64,000 bases of DNA from Bdellovibrio sp. UBA4095 (GCA_002381805.1 DFXZ01000013.1:132808-196807); one strand, 5' to 3'; numbered from the stretch's first letter, positions 53,030 through 62,131 are shown. Notes: generated by a model from the sequence alone, not told the origin. A program made the numbers and translations.

Positions 53030-53062
53030 ACTCCCATCTATTTGTATTGTCATAGTGCGAGC

Positions 53063-53202
53063 GTTGGCTAGAGAGTTCTCTTTGAATAAAGCTTCATCGG
53101 CACGCCATCCTGGCTCGTTGACGCCCGCCTTTGGCGGGTTCGCGCATCGTGCGCCGTCAAAGGCCGAGTTACGCTTTATTCAAAGAGAACTCTCTAGCCA
53201 AC
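53063..53202. repeat. Long palindromic intergenic element with 30-bp perfect arms
   Basis: Arms 53063-53092 and 53173-53202 are exact inverted repeats (outer ends GTTGGCTAGAGAG and CTCTCTAGCCAAC). The 80-base interior holds a further nested dyad TTGACG/CGTCAA around a CCCGCC-TTT-GGCGGG hairpin. It lies between the pdxH stop and the 3' end of the convergent C26 gene. It could be a mobile non-coding element, a REP-type repeat or an unusual terminator. No target duplication is evident. Confidence 0.8.
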
Positions 53203-53273
53203 TCGACTTTGTCTTCTAAGTTTTTGTATATGTCGAATTGGTATTTCGGGGGCAGGGATATTTTTGATTGATG

Positions 53274-54284
53274 CTATAGGAAAAGCCGCGAGCAGGTTCT
53301 GGGCATGACCTTGTTTTTTTGTTCGAGGACTTTCCAAAGGATTTTGGAGCCGAGGTTGTTGTTCATTAGCTCGGGGTGGAACTGGAGTAGCAATCCACGA
53401 CCATTTTTGAATTCCGTGGCTTCGGTGATGCCGTCGGGACTTTGGGCTGCTAGCTGTAAAGGACCGCCTTCTTTAAAAATTACGGACTGGTGATGCAGTG
53501 AATTTACATGAAGGCTTTTTTCAGCGCCTACTAACGAGCGTAGCAGCTGATGTTGGGTGTCTTTGATTTCGATGTTGTGCCAGTGGTCCGAATGAGCGAC
53601 TTTCTCGCCTATATGGAATGGAATATCTTGGATCATTTTATATCCAAGGGCGACGGAAGAGATTTGCGAACCTCGGCAGATTCCTAAAAGAAATCCCTTT
53701 CCTTGGGCAACGTAAGATTTAATCAGACGAATCTCGAATTGATCTCTGGCGGGAATAGTTCGGCCGGAATGAAAGTTCTCCTGGCCGTAAAAGTGCGGAG
53801 CCACGTCATCGCCGCCCATAGCCACCATGAACGGGAATTTTTCAGCAATCTGTTTGTGAAAGTCCCGGCTTTCTGATTGGGAAAGTCCAATGTCAGCAAC
53901 CAGCGGCAGGATGTAAGAAGTATGGCCACCGTCTGCAAAAATCTTCTTAAAGTTCGTCACTCGAAGAGAGTCTTGGGTGTAGTCCTTAGGTAAATTCGCG
54001 ATCAGCAATGCGCGGGACTCTCTTGTGGTGTCATTCAAGGGCTTAAAGTTCTGAATACTTAACTCAGGGGCTTTGCCTTCAAAAAGCTCCACGATATCTG
54101 GCTGATTCGTCAGGTTTTGCAAGTAGCGTCTGGCGGCTTCTTCAGGGCTTTCGGATGCTTTGACCGGAAGAATAAGGGGAGCCTGACTGCGACCTGGCAG
54201 CCACTCATAAAGGCGAATAAGTTCTGCTGCCCATGCAGAAGAAGAACCTAGGAGAAATAAAATGGTTAATAGAAAAAAGCGCAT
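53274..54284 (-). CDS. Secreted type 1 glutamine amidotransferase-like (peptidase C26)
   Basis: A 336-residue protein with a signal peptide (MRFFLLTILFLLGSSSAWA). After an N-terminal domain of about 100 residues comes a C26 gamma-glutamyl hydrolase-like domain: nucleophile Cys in GICRGSQISS, VNSLHHQSVIF and the catalytic His in LLQFHPELM. C26 enzymes hydrolyse gamma-glutamyl amides; export is unusual and suggests a periplasmic substrate such as a wall peptide. Inferred. Confidence 0.85.
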   Translation of the reverse strand: MRFFLLTILFLLGSSSAWAAELIRLYEWLPGRSQAPLILPVKASESPEEAARRYLQNLTNQPDIVELFEGKAPELSIQNFKPLNDTTRESRALLIANLPKDYTQDSLRVTNFKKIFADGGHTSYILPLVADIGLSQSESRDFHKQIAEKFPFMVAMGGDDVAPHFYGQENFHSGRTIPARDQFEIRLIKSYVAQGKGFLLGICRGSQISSVALGYKMIQDIPFHIGEKVAHSDHWHNIEIKDTQHQLLRSLVGAEKSLHVNSLHHQSVIFKEGGPLQLAAQSPDGITEATEFKNGRGLLLQFHPELMNNNLGSKILWKVLEQKNKVMPRTCSRLFL

Positions 54285-54488
54285 ACCCTGCCATCTTCAA
54301 AAACGATACCTCTTCAGCTTTGATTCAGGGGCAAACCAACTCATCCCACCGTCAAACTTTTGGTCGTCCAGATCGGGCTGCGTCACTTCGCGGTGGCTAT
54401 ATTTTTTAGTGGGTTATTTGAGAGAGTGACTGGGGCTTAGCTACGGACTTTGCAGGGGCAGGTTTTTTCAGAATCTGAAGGCCCAAAA

Positions 54489-54517
54489 ATAAAGAGAGCC
54501 TCGAGGGCTCCCTTTAT
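54489..54517 (-). terminator. Terminator of the small secreted protein gene
   Basis: GAGCC and GGCTC with flanking AAA/TTT pairs form an imperfect stem. On the minus strand it is followed by TTTATTTTT, just downstream of the 54541 stop. Confidence 0.75.
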
Positions 54518-54540
54518 AGAAAAATTCTGATTTAACCTGA

Positions 54541-55035
54541 TTACTGATTTTTCAAATCAACAACGCAAGTATAAGATTTTTGTGCAGCTGGGATTCCGAA
54601 GAAATAAGCTGAATCATGCCATTTCTGCTGAATCGTCAAAAATCTGTCGCCAGAAATTTTCGCAACGGTGCGGATGGTTGAGTCACCATCAAGGCGCTGT
54701 CTGATATCCAGGCTCTTCTGGTCTCTGCTCATGTTATTTTGAAAATCGGACAAAGAAGCGGTCGTAGCGCCGGCAACTGTCGCTGCATCATAATCCATAA
54801 TAGCAAAACGATCGCCCACTTTTTCAATCATAATCAAGCAGTTGTTCGTGCCCACATCACCTTTTTCAAGAAGCTCACCCTTAAGTATAACACCTTGTTG
54901 AGTGAACATACCTGCAGAGACTTTTCCGAATTTCTCAGCCTCAGTGATCAGTTCAGTCAATGTAACTGCCTGAGCTTGAGTTCCAAGCAGAGCGAACGTC
55001 AAGAAGCCTAGAACCGTCGTTTTCTTCATAGACAT
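54541..55035 (-). CDS. Secreted protein of unknown function
   Basis: A 164-residue protein with a signal peptide (KKTTVLGFLTFALLGTQAQA; an inner ATG three codons in is equally possible as start). The mature part has two cysteines (NNCLIMIEK and SYTCVVDL) that could pair and reads as a mixed alpha/beta domain. No family recognised. Flanked by its own terminator, so it is a single-gene unit. Confidence 0.75.
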   Translation of the reverse strand: MSMKKTTVLGFLTFALLGTQAQAVTLTELITEAEKFGKVSAGMFTQQGVILKGELLEKGDVGTNNCLIMIEKVGDRFAIMDYDAATVAGATTASLSDFQNNMSRDQKSLDIRQRLDGDSTIRTVAKISGDRFLTIQQKWHDSAYFFGIPAAQKSYTCVVDLKNQ

Positions 55036-55218
55036 ATAATATCTCTTTCGAGCATTTGAGCTCGTTCGTTTAAGTTAGTTCGACTTGACGGGCTTAATGC
55101 GAATAGTATTCCTATTGTTAGGGTTGTTTTTATTCGTTACCAGAACAAAGCTGTGTAAACACTTTTGACGAAGTGCCGGTTAAGGCCGACGGAATGATCC
55201 GACCGGAAGTGAAAGTAG

Positions 55219-55776
55219 CTATTTTGTGAGAGCGTAGATCAGCATATCTCGCCATTTGCGGTTCACGAGAAGACGCTTGCGGCTAAGGCCTTCTTTGTGG
55301 AAGCCCAGGGCTTTGGCGACTTGGATTGATTTTTTGTTCTCGGGCGAAATGGCTGCCTCAAGTCTGTGCAGCTTCAGGTCCTTGAAGGCGATGGTCTTCG
55401 CAGCTTTGCAAGCTTCTTGAGCGTAGCCTTGGCCCCAGAAGTTGTTAAACACGCGATATCCGAGGTAAGCATTTTGAAAAATACCTCGAGAGACATCCAT
55501 CAAGTTGACACTGCCTACAAGCACGCCGTCATCTTTGCGAAAAATTCCGAACTCGTAGTAGCTGTCTTTGATGCGTCGATCTCTTTGCATTTTTAAAAGC
55601 TGTTTGAACTTTTGTAGCGTCAACTCTTTGTCGTCCCAGGGGCTTTCATCCCATTCATTCAAAGCAGGTCGAAGACTGGAGTAGGCTTGGCGCCAATTTT
55701 CATGATCCTCCAAAACTAATGGACGAATGATAAGACGGGGAGTGACTCTAAAAATTTGCAGTTTGAGAGATTTCAT
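55219..55776 (-). CDS. GNAT-family N-acetyltransferase (RimJ/RimL-like)
   Basis: A 185-residue protein with the RimJ/RimL layout: TPRLIIRPLVLEDHENW at the start, YEFGIFRKDDGVLVGSVNL, the acetyl-CoA region AYLGYRVFNNFWGQGYAQEACKA and LHRLEAAISPENKKSIQVAKALGFHKEG. It would acetylate a protein N-terminus or small amine. Its start overlaps the PEGA-protein gene by 29 bases. Confidence 0.92.
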   Translation of the reverse strand: MKSLKLQIFRVTPRLIIRPLVLEDHENWRQAYSSLRPALNEWDESPWDDKELTLQKFKQLLKMQRDRRIKDSYYEFGIFRKDDGVLVGSVNLMDVSRGIFQNAYLGYRVFNNFWGQGYAQEACKAAKTIAFKDLKLHRLEAAISPENKKSIQVAKALGFHKEGLSRKRLLVNRKWRDMLIYALTK

Positions 55777-56098
55777 TGCTGATCAGTCTAAGAGGAATGC
55801 GGTCCATACAACAATAATAATATGTCAAATTTTGCGGGCTTGAAATCTTCACGGTATGGGTCTCGTGGGCGACCAACTTCAAGGTCAGCTCTACTTCACG
55901 ATTCTTGGGGACGGCCACGAGCTTTGGAGTAACATAATTGGTCTTCTTTCCGTCAAGCCAGATTTCTGCGCCTTCTTGCTCGGACACGATCATACAAAGA
56001 GACATCCCAGATTGCGGGCTGCCAGTTAATAAATCTCGAAGATGGCGAAACCAAGTCACGTATCCTCCTGTGGGGAAAAACGGCTTAGGATGTACCAT
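55748..56098 (-). CDS. PEGA-domain protein
   Basis: A 116-residue protein with a central PEGA-type beta-repeat (GAEIWLDGKKTNYVTPKLVAVPKN and EVELTLKLVAHETHTVKI in outline), a small surface-exposed module usual in envelope proteins. No clear signal peptide is present with this start, so either it is cytoplasmic or the true start is elsewhere. It overlaps the GNAT gene by 29 bases. Confidence 0.68.
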   Translation of the reverse strand: MVHPKPFFPTGGYVTWFRHLRDLLTGSPQSGMSLCMIVSEQEGAEIWLDGKKTNYVTPKLVAVPKNREVELTLKLVAHETHTVKISSPQNLTYYYCCMDRIPLRLISNEISQTANF

Positions 56099-56160
56099 AG
56101 CCTTTCCGGAGAAAACCAGATGATTTTATAAAAACTAGACCTTCTGGGTTCAGCTGAAAT

Positions 56161-56550
56161 CTAGTGCAGAGCTGTAGGGGCAATTAGATAAAATTCGGGG
56201 ACCTCAACGGTAAAACTTTCGCCGCCTTCTGCGACAAAATGATATCGACCTTTCATGCTTCCCGTGGACGTGTTTAATGGACACGCACTGTCATACTCAA
56301 AGGTTTGGCCGGGTTGAATTTTGGGTTGTAAGCCCACCACTCCGGGACCGCGAACATCCTCTTTTTTTCCATCGGCGTCAGTAATTTCCCAATGTCGACT
56401 CATAAGCTGGGCAGTGGAATGCCCAACGTTCTTGATCGAAATCTTGTAAGCAAAAAAATAGTATCCCTCTTCAGGACGGGATTCTGATTCAACATAAACG
56501 ACTTTTGCAGTCACTTGAAAATCGGGGGTGGTTGTTTTTTGCATTGCCAT
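56161..56550 (-). CDS. apaG: ApaG-domain protein
   Basis: The frame opens at TTG 56589; ATG 56550 or 56544 starts a 127-129-residue protein of normal ApaG size. The signature RHWEITDADGKKEDVRGPGVVGLQP and FEYDSACPLNTSTGSMKGRYHFV (outline) is the fibronectin-like ApaG fold. Linked in other bacteria to Ap4A metabolism or cation efflux, but its function is unsettled. Confidence 0.88.
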   Translation of the reverse strand: MAMQKTTTPDFQVTAKVVYVESESRPEEGYYFFAYKISIKNVGHSTAQLMSRHWEITDADGKKEDVRGPGVVGLQPKIQPGQTFEYDSACPLNTSTGSMKGRYHFVAEGGESFTVEVPEFYLIAPTALH

Positions 56551-56651
56551 AGTGAAATCAAGAATAAATTCAAGATTACCGAACGTCAATGGATGACAAC
56601 TCTGTCATGTTCAAAGTTGTTATAAAACAGAAGTGATGCATTTTGGCGTCT

Positions 56652-57683
56652 TTATTTTATCGCAAGGTTCTCAATTTCAAACACTATTGGATAGTGATCT
56701 GAGGGAAGTCGTAACTTACTATCCATCGTCAGAGGAATGCCTCGTTCGTGACCTAACTCATCTTTATATCGGTAAACGTAAGCGGAGCCAGGTTTTAAAA
56801 GACCGTGAACGTGAGGTGAAACAAAGACAAAGTCGATCTGTTTGCCGTCAGCTCTTTGCCCGTTTCTGACATTGTAGAATGTAGCGCGTGCCTCGAGCGG
56901 AGTTTGTGCTACCTCGAGAACATCCAGCAATTGAGTGCCAGTATATATTTCTTGAAACTCTTGATCCGTTTGAGCACGTCCAGCATTTCCATTGAAGTCT
57001 CCCGCGATTATGATCGGCATATCGGGATGGACAAACTGGAGCTCACGATAGATCTCGAGCAGAGTGCGTAGTTCTGCTTGTCTTCTTTCGAAACCATTCG
57101 GATCGATGCGTTCGGGATCAAGTCGTGATTTGAGATGAGTTAAAAGAGTGGCAAAAAAAGGTTTTTCTTTATCATTTTTAAAAAGTCGCAGCTCGGCCAC
57201 GTCGCGAGAAAAGCGATGACTGCTAGTGACCTTTCCACCTTTAACCGGATAGCCCTTAAGCAAACTTTCTTTTTCATGGGGGTAGAGATAATTGATGGGT
57301 CTGTTCTTATTGGATTGAAGATCAAAATGGAAAGGTAGATTTTTTCGAATCAAAAAGCCCACGTCGATGTTGCGTTCAGAATTGCCTTCAATTAAACAGG
57401 CCGAATAGGCATCTCTCAAGAACAATTTGTTGAAGTTCTTAAGAGACTCCAGGCCACCCACTTCGCAGAGCATAATTATGTCGGCATTGATCTCTCGCAA
57501 CGAAGCGGCAATCTCTTGGCATTTTTTCAGTGGCTTGGTTTCGTATATGGAAACTGACAGCTTTTGCCATTGAGTCTCATTCATATTTGTAAGATCCCCC
57601 TGCGGGAGTTCATCAAACAGCAAAAAAAGATTCTCTGCATTGAGTAAGCAAAATTTAAGGTTTGTGGTCTCTGTCCACGTCAT
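56652..57683 (-). CDS. Endonuclease/exonuclease/phosphatase-family protein
   Basis: A 343-residue protein with the EEP fold motifs: LLNAENLFLLFDE (metal-binding Asn/Glu), IIMLCEVGG, FATLLTHLKSR, IIAGDFNGNAG and a closing LPSDHYPIVFE carrying the catalytic Asp-His. It would cut nucleic acid or phosphodiesters. No signal peptide seen. Divergent from the aminopeptidase gene with only 54 bases between. Confidence 0.9.
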   Translation of the reverse strand: MTWTETTNLKFCLLNAENLFLLFDELPQGDLTNMNETQWQKLSVSIYETKPLKKCQEIAASLREINADIIMLCEVGGLESLKNFNKLFLRDAYSACLIEGNSERNIDVGFLIRKNLPFHFDLQSNKNRPINYLYPHEKESLLKGYPVKGGKVTSSHRFSRDVAELRLFKNDKEKPFFATLLTHLKSRLDPERIDPNGFERRQAELRTLLEIYRELQFVHPDMPIIIAGDFNGNAGRAQTDQEFQEIYTGTQLLDVLEVAQTPLEARATFYNVRNGQRADGKQIDFVFVSPHVHGLLKPGSAYVYRYKDELGHERGIPLTMDSKLRLPSDHYPIVFEIENLAIK

Positions 57684-57737
57684 ACTATGATTTTAAGGAT
57701 TTTATGACCTTAATCACAAACTAAAAGTGAGGAAATT

Positions 57738-59276
57738 GTGGCAAAGAAGGCAAATGTCTCTGCAAAGACATCGAAGCTGCAGATTAAGTCGTGGGTGGAA
57801 ACCTTTGACTTCGGAAAAGATCTGAAGATGAAGAACGAAATGGTGGGGTTTGTTTATTTCCTAGGTGTAGATGACGCCAACCGATTTAATTCTCTGATCA
57901 AAGATCATGCTTTAAGCTGGCAGGCAGACTCCCTGAAAAAGAACGACCGTGAGTTTGTCTATTTCGTCGGGGAAAGAGGACCCGTGTGGATTCTAAAGCC
58001 TCGTCTGAAAAAATCTTTTGGTCACGATGGTTTGATTGATGAAGCATCCTACACTTGGGCTCGCGATCAGTTTGGTTCTCTTACCGCGCAGTTTAAAGCA
58101 CATCAGTTAAAAGGCGTGGAAATCGAATTTCATGGCACGGAGGAAATTCAAGAGCTGGGGGCACTGAGTGGCCTGGATATCTCCAGTTATAGCTTTAGAC
58201 AGTTTGTCGATGGGCAACAGCTTAAGGATCTGCCGAAGGTTTCATTAAAAAAGACATTGGGTGGTTTGGAAAAGTCGGTTATTCGCGCTGCAGTTTTAAG
58301 GGCGCGTTCCGTGAATTTGGCCCGGCATCTTGTCAGTTTGCCCCCCAATGATCTGAATCCCGAGAGCTTTGCTAACCTTGCAACAAAGGCTCTCAGTTTC
58401 CCGCAAACAAAAGTGACGGTTTGGGATACTCGCAAATTAGTGCAAGAAAAAATGGGTTTGCATTTGGCTGTAGGGCAGAGTGCTGCTCATGGGCCATGTA
58501 TGGTCCACTTAAAGTATCGCCCGACCAAGAAATCGAAACTTAAACCGGTCGCTTTTGTCGGCAAAGGAATCACCTTTGACACCGGTGGACTGGATATCAA
58601 GCCGTCATCAGGAATGCGGTTGATGAAAAAAGACATGGGCGGAGCAGCCAGCGTCATTGCTTTGGCGTTGTGGGCCTCTGAAAGTCAGTATCCTGGGCCT
58701 TTGGATTTTTATCTCGCACTTGCAGAAAATTCCATTGATGCCAAATCTTTCAGGCCCAGCGATGTTGTTACAGCTCGTAACGGAATGAAAGTTGAGATCG
58801 ATAACACAGATGCAGAGGGGCGTTTGGTCCTTGCGGATGTTCTTGACGTTGCTTCCACACAAAAAGGAACCGATGAAGCCGAATATGTGATCGATGTGGC
58901 GACTCTTACTGGCGCTATCAAAGTCGGTTTGGGTGCGGAAATAGCGGGACTGTTTTCAAATGATGATGATCTTGCCAAATCTTTGACGTCGGCGGGTCAG
59001 CGGGCAGGTGATTTAAATTGGCGTATGCCTTTATTTGAAAAGTATTGGGCGGATCTATCTTCGCCATTCGCTGACTGTAAGAATTCGGGCGGGGGATTTG
59101 GCGGAGCCATCACGGCAGCTCTTTTCTTGCAAAGATTCGTTCGTGGTAAAAAGTGGGCTCATCTAGATGTTTACGCTTGGAATGATAAAGCTCAGGGGGC
59201 ACTGTCTTCAGTCGGAGGGAATGGGCAACCTGTGCAATGTTTGATCGAATTCTTGCAGGCTCGAGCGGAAAGATAG
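57738..59276 (+). CDS. M17 leucyl aminopeptidase family protein
   Basis: A 512-residue enzyme starting at GTG 57738. The metal and catalytic residues are visible: KGITFDTGGLDIKPSSGM (Lys, Asp), KKDMGGAASV (Asp) and NTDAEGRLVLADVLD (Asp, Glu, Arg). This hexameric di-zinc peptidase removes N-terminal residues from peptides in the cytoplasm and recycles peptides. Length is typical. Confidence 0.93.
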   Translation: MAKKANVSAKTSKLQIKSWVETFDFGKDLKMKNEMVGFVYFLGVDDANRFNSLIKDHALSWQADSLKKNDREFVYFVGERGPVWILKPRLKKSFGHDGLIDEASYTWARDQFGSLTAQFKAHQLKGVEIEFHGTEEIQELGALSGLDISSYSFRQFVDGQQLKDLPKVSLKKTLGGLEKSVIRAAVLRARSVNLARHLVSLPPNDLNPESFANLATKALSFPQTKVTVWDTRKLVQEKMGLHLAVGQSAAHGPCMVHLKYRPTKKSKLKPVAFVGKGITFDTGGLDIKPSSGMRLMKKDMGGAASVIALALWASESQYPGPLDFYLALAENSIDAKSFRPSDVVTARNGMKVEIDNTDAEGRLVLADVLDVASTQKGTDEAEYVIDVATLTGAIKVGLGAEIAGLFSNDDDLAKSLTSAGQRAGDLNWRMPLFEKYWADLSSPFADCKNSGGGFGGAITAALFLQRFVRGKKWAHLDVYAWNDKAQGALSSVGGNGQPVQCLIEFLQARAER

Positions 59277-59333
59277 CCTGTAGGAAGTCACTTAAAGCAA
59301 AAGTAATGCGCCTTTTCGTCTTTCTGATATTAG

Positions 59334-59362
59334 CTTCTTGATGGAGTCATTTTATCAAGGAG
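59334..59362 (+). promoter_or_regulatory. Possible RNA thermometer hiding the hsp20 ribosome binding site
   Basis: CTTCTTGAT (59334-59342) can pair with ATCAAGGAG (59354-59362) over nine bases with a single G-U pair and an 11-base loop. The right arm contains most of the AAGGAGG Shine-Dalgarno of hsp20, whose ATG is at 59369. A short, weak SD-hiding hairpin is typical of RNA thermometers in small heat-shock genes. Prediction only. Confidence 0.55.
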
Positions 59363-59368
59363 GATGCA

Positions 59369-59830
59369 ATGGCAAATTTACCCAGCTTTTTTCGACAAAA
59401 CCGAATTGGCAGCCCATTTCGTGAACTGACTAGAATTCAAGAAGATATGGACCGAGTGGTGAGCGAACTTATGGGAAGCTCGTCACAAGGTTCTCTTGAG
59501 AAATTCGATTTCGCCCCTTCGTGCGAGATCACGGAACAAGAGAACAACTATCTGATGAAAGTTGATTTGCCCGGAGTCAAGAAGGACCAAGTCAAAGTTG
59601 AAGTCGATGGGGATCGCTTGACGATCCGAGCCGAGCGGAAAGAAGAAAAAGAAGAAAACACCAAAAAAAGACATCTTTCAGAAATCGCTTATGGTTCTTA
59701 CGTCCGCAGCTTTACGGTGCCCCAGACGATTGACCCTGACAAGATCGAAGCGAAGTTTAATGACGGTGTTTTGATGGTCACTGTTCCGAAGGCCCCAGCA
59801 AATAAGGCAAAACAGATTTCCATTCACTAA
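59369..59830 (+). CDS. Hsp20-family small heat-shock protein
   Basis: A 153-residue chaperone with an alpha-crystallin domain (about 45-145): FAPSCEITEQENNYLMKVDLPGVKKDQVKVEVDGDRLTIRAER (outline), ending DGVLMVTVPKAP. The N-terminal arm is short and the C-terminal motif weak. It holds unfolded proteins. The start follows AAGGAGG by six bases, and a hairpin at 59334-59362 may hide that site until heat opens it. Confidence 0.95.
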   Translation: MANLPSFFRQNRIGSPFRELTRIQEDMDRVVSELMGSSSQGSLEKFDFAPSCEITEQENNYLMKVDLPGVKKDQVKVEVDGDRLTIRAERKEEKEENTKKRHLSEIAYGSYVRSFTVPQTIDPDKIEAKFNDGVLMVTVPKAPANKAKQISIH

Positions 59831-59955
59831 TTTTTTTTGGACAAAATCGAGGATCCATGCGGGGTTGAGGGTGGGAGAATTCTCCAGGTCGTTGTTTCGA
59901 CCACCCAAGTGGCCCTGCTTAAAAAGATTCATTTTAAAGGAGGGCAGGTAAAAGC

Positions 59956-61368
59956 CTATGTCAGACCAAAAAGCTTTTTCGATTTGATTAAGGCACTAAC
60001 CTTCTCTGGAACGCATTTTTCCCACTGCGGATCATTTTTTTCGATCATTTCCAGCACATCTTTTGAATGCAGATAATCGCCCGTTTCATCACAGCCAGAA
60101 ATATCGACAATTTGCTGGTTCTCTAAGAAATAGGCGTAAATATGTCTGAGGTGAGGTGCCGGAAAGAAACTCTTCGCCGTCATACAGATCATGCTAGTTT
60201 TATGAGGATAAATGTAAACCTTTGTCTTTTGTTCCAGCAGTTTGCCAAGTCCCTCTAAAAGGCCCCCATCAAGATTGGAATAAGCCTTTTCATCAAAGAG
60301 CTTTTCCAAATGGCTTGCGCCAAGGACAAGTGCAAGGAAGTGCGAGTTGTAGCGACGAATAAAATGTTTCAGACTGTAAAACAGACGGAAGTTCGAAATC
60401 ATCACATGGAAACCTAAGCTGGTCAGGGTTTCTACGCGTGCCAGGAAGTCTTTCTCCTGTATATTCCCATCCATTTGCAGATTGTGCATTGTGAGTTCCA
60501 TGACCTGCAGAATTTCCAGGTCTTTGCCCTCGCATTTCAGCACATCATTTTTTATTTGAACTAAGCCTTTTTGCAAAACATCCAAATGAGTCTTTGTCAC
60601 GGGACGGAAGGTGCCCCGCTGGATCAGTAGAGGTCTACCGTAAACCGCATCTGAAACATTGAGAATCTCGTTTTGCGGGGAAAACAATATTGCTTCCGCC
60701 AATCCACGGCGAACAAGTTCCAGGTTCATTAGGCGGTCGTCAAAATGTTGTAACGAGGGGCCCTTAAACTTAATCACGTCAATGACGATCTGACCTTCTT
60801 TAAGATTTTCCACGAGGTTTGGAATAAACTCTTCGGTTTTATCGAGATGATAGAAGGCGCAGCTTAGGAGGTTGACTCCCAAAACTCCCAAGGCTTCCTG
60901 CTGCTGCAGGCGATAGCGATCCAACATACGAATGTGCAAGACGATTTCGTTCTGCGGGCCCCCTGGTTGGGTTTGAAAGCGGATGCCCATCCAGCCATGG
61001 GATTGCTTAGAACTTCCGGTAGAGGCGGTCGCTACGGTATTAGCAAAAGCGAAAAAACACGTTTGGTCGCCGCGACTATTTGAAAGTCGATCCACTAAGA
61101 GATTGTATTCATGAGTCAGCATTTTCTGCAAACGCGGTTCACAAACATAACGACCATTGGGCTCGCGACCATAGATATCGTCGCTGACGATCATGTCATA
61201 CGCGGAAATAGTTTTTGCGATGGTCTGAGAGGCCTTGCCTGCCTGAAAGAAGTGTCGGGCTACTTCTTGGCCAGCGCCAATCTCTGCGAAAGCACCATAG
61301 CGAGATAAGTCTTGGTTTATTCTTAAAGACTTTTCACTCGTGGTCATTGAAGAGATCACTTCCGGCAT
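59956..61368 (-). CDS. Conserved cytoplasmic protein of unknown function
   Basis: A 470-residue protein with no signal or membrane segment. Readable blocks are ISAYDMIVSDDIYGREPNGRYVCEPRLQKML, FFAFANTVATASTGSSKQSHGWMGIRFQTQPGG (outline), EIVLHIRMLD, GVLGVNLLSCAFYH and LVRRGLAEAILFS. The conserved-looking HGWMG and Asn/Arg clusters suggest an enzyme, but I recognise no family. Its ATG shares a base with the stop of the DUF502 gene upstream (TAATG), so the two are translationally coupled. Confidence 0.78.
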   Translation of the reverse strand: MPEVISSMTTSEKSLRINQDLSRYGAFAEIGAGQEVARHFFQAGKASQTIAKTISAYDMIVSDDIYGREPNGRYVCEPRLQKMLTHEYNLLVDRLSNSRGDQTCFFAFANTVATASTGSSKQSHGWMGIRFQTQPGGPQNEIVLHIRMLDRYRLQQQEALGVLGVNLLSCAFYHLDKTEEFIPNLVENLKEGQIVIDVIKFKGPSLQHFDDRLMNLELVRRGLAEAILFSPQNEILNVSDAVYGRPLLIQRGTFRPVTKTHLDVLQKGLVQIKNDVLKCEGKDLEILQVMELTMHNLQMDGNIQEKDFLARVETLTSLGFHVMISNFRLFYSLKHFIRRYNSHFLALVLGASHLEKLFDEKAYSNLDGGLLEGLGKLLEQKTKVYIYPHKTSMICMTAKSFFPAPHLRHIYAYFLENQQIVDISGCDETGDYLHSKDVLEMIEKNDPQWEKCVPEKVSALIKSKKLFGLT

Positions 61369-61973
61369 TACTTGTTTTCTCCCTCAGTTTTTTCAACTTT
61401 TACCCAGCCCGTGATGGCTAGACTCATCGCTTTTTCGATTGGCATATCCAAAGGTGTGATTTTAGAGCGCGGGACCATTAAAGTAAATCCGCCCAGACCA
61501 TAGCTCATAGGCACGTATACCGCCACACGATCTGCAGCGTTTACTTCGATTGCGGGAAGGTCCTTAAAACTTTCGCGCATGACCACTCCCAGGGATCGAA
61601 TGCCAGTGTCTCCGACGTCAACTAGAACGACCTTCTGCAAGCCAGTAGGGCCAGCGCCTTTGGAAAAGAGATTCATCACATCGCGCAGGGGGCTGTAGAT
61701 TGCCTTGATAAAAGGCACCTTCATGATCCGGACTTCAAGTTTATGGAAGAGTCCGGTGGCGATCAGATTATTCAGCATCAATCCGAGTAAGAAAATCAGA
61801 GCAATTGTAAGCAGGAAACCTAAGCCGGGGACGTAAAAAGGCAGGACCTCTCGGAGAGAATCACCAAGGAAGCTGTCAACGACAGAAACGCCGGCATAGA
61901 TAATATAAATAGTCAGGGCAATAGGTAAAAAAGTCACCAACCCCTGCAAGAAGATTTTCTGAAGCTGTTTCAT
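61368..61973 (-). CDS. DUF502 membrane protein
   Basis: A 201-residue protein matching DUF502: two membrane helices (FLQGLVTFLPIALTIYIIY and LGFLLTIALIFLLGLMLNN in outline), PFIKAIYSPLRDVM and a cytoplasmic beta-rich domain with YVPMSYGLGGFTLMVPRSKI. The family is widespread but of unknown role. It heads a two-gene unit with the 470-residue protein. Confidence 0.87.
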   Translation of the reverse strand: MKQLQKIFLQGLVTFLPIALTIYIIYAGVSVVDSFLGDSLREVLPFYVPGLGFLLTIALIFLLGLMLNNLIATGLFHKLEVRIMKVPFIKAIYSPLRDVMNLFSKGAGPTGLQKVVLVDVGDTGIRSLGVVMRESFKDLPAIEVNAADRVAVYVPMSYGLGGFTLMVPRSKITPLDMPIEKAMSLAITGWVKVEKTEGENK

Positions 61974-62131
61974 ACTTGGATGCCCTTTGTATTGTTATTA
62001 TCGGTTAAATTTAATAGCAGCTTAGATCAAACACAGCAAGTTCTGACGCCGTCTCAAAATAAGGCTAATAATTAATTAAAGTTGCCCCGACTGAAGTGCC
62101 GAAGAGTTACACAGTTACAAGGGAGATAGCT

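Noticed and set aside
53063..53202. Integron attC site as explanation of the palindromic element
   Set aside because: No GTTRRRY core site with flanking cassette structure and no integrase or cassette array nearby; the arms are also far longer than those of attC sites.
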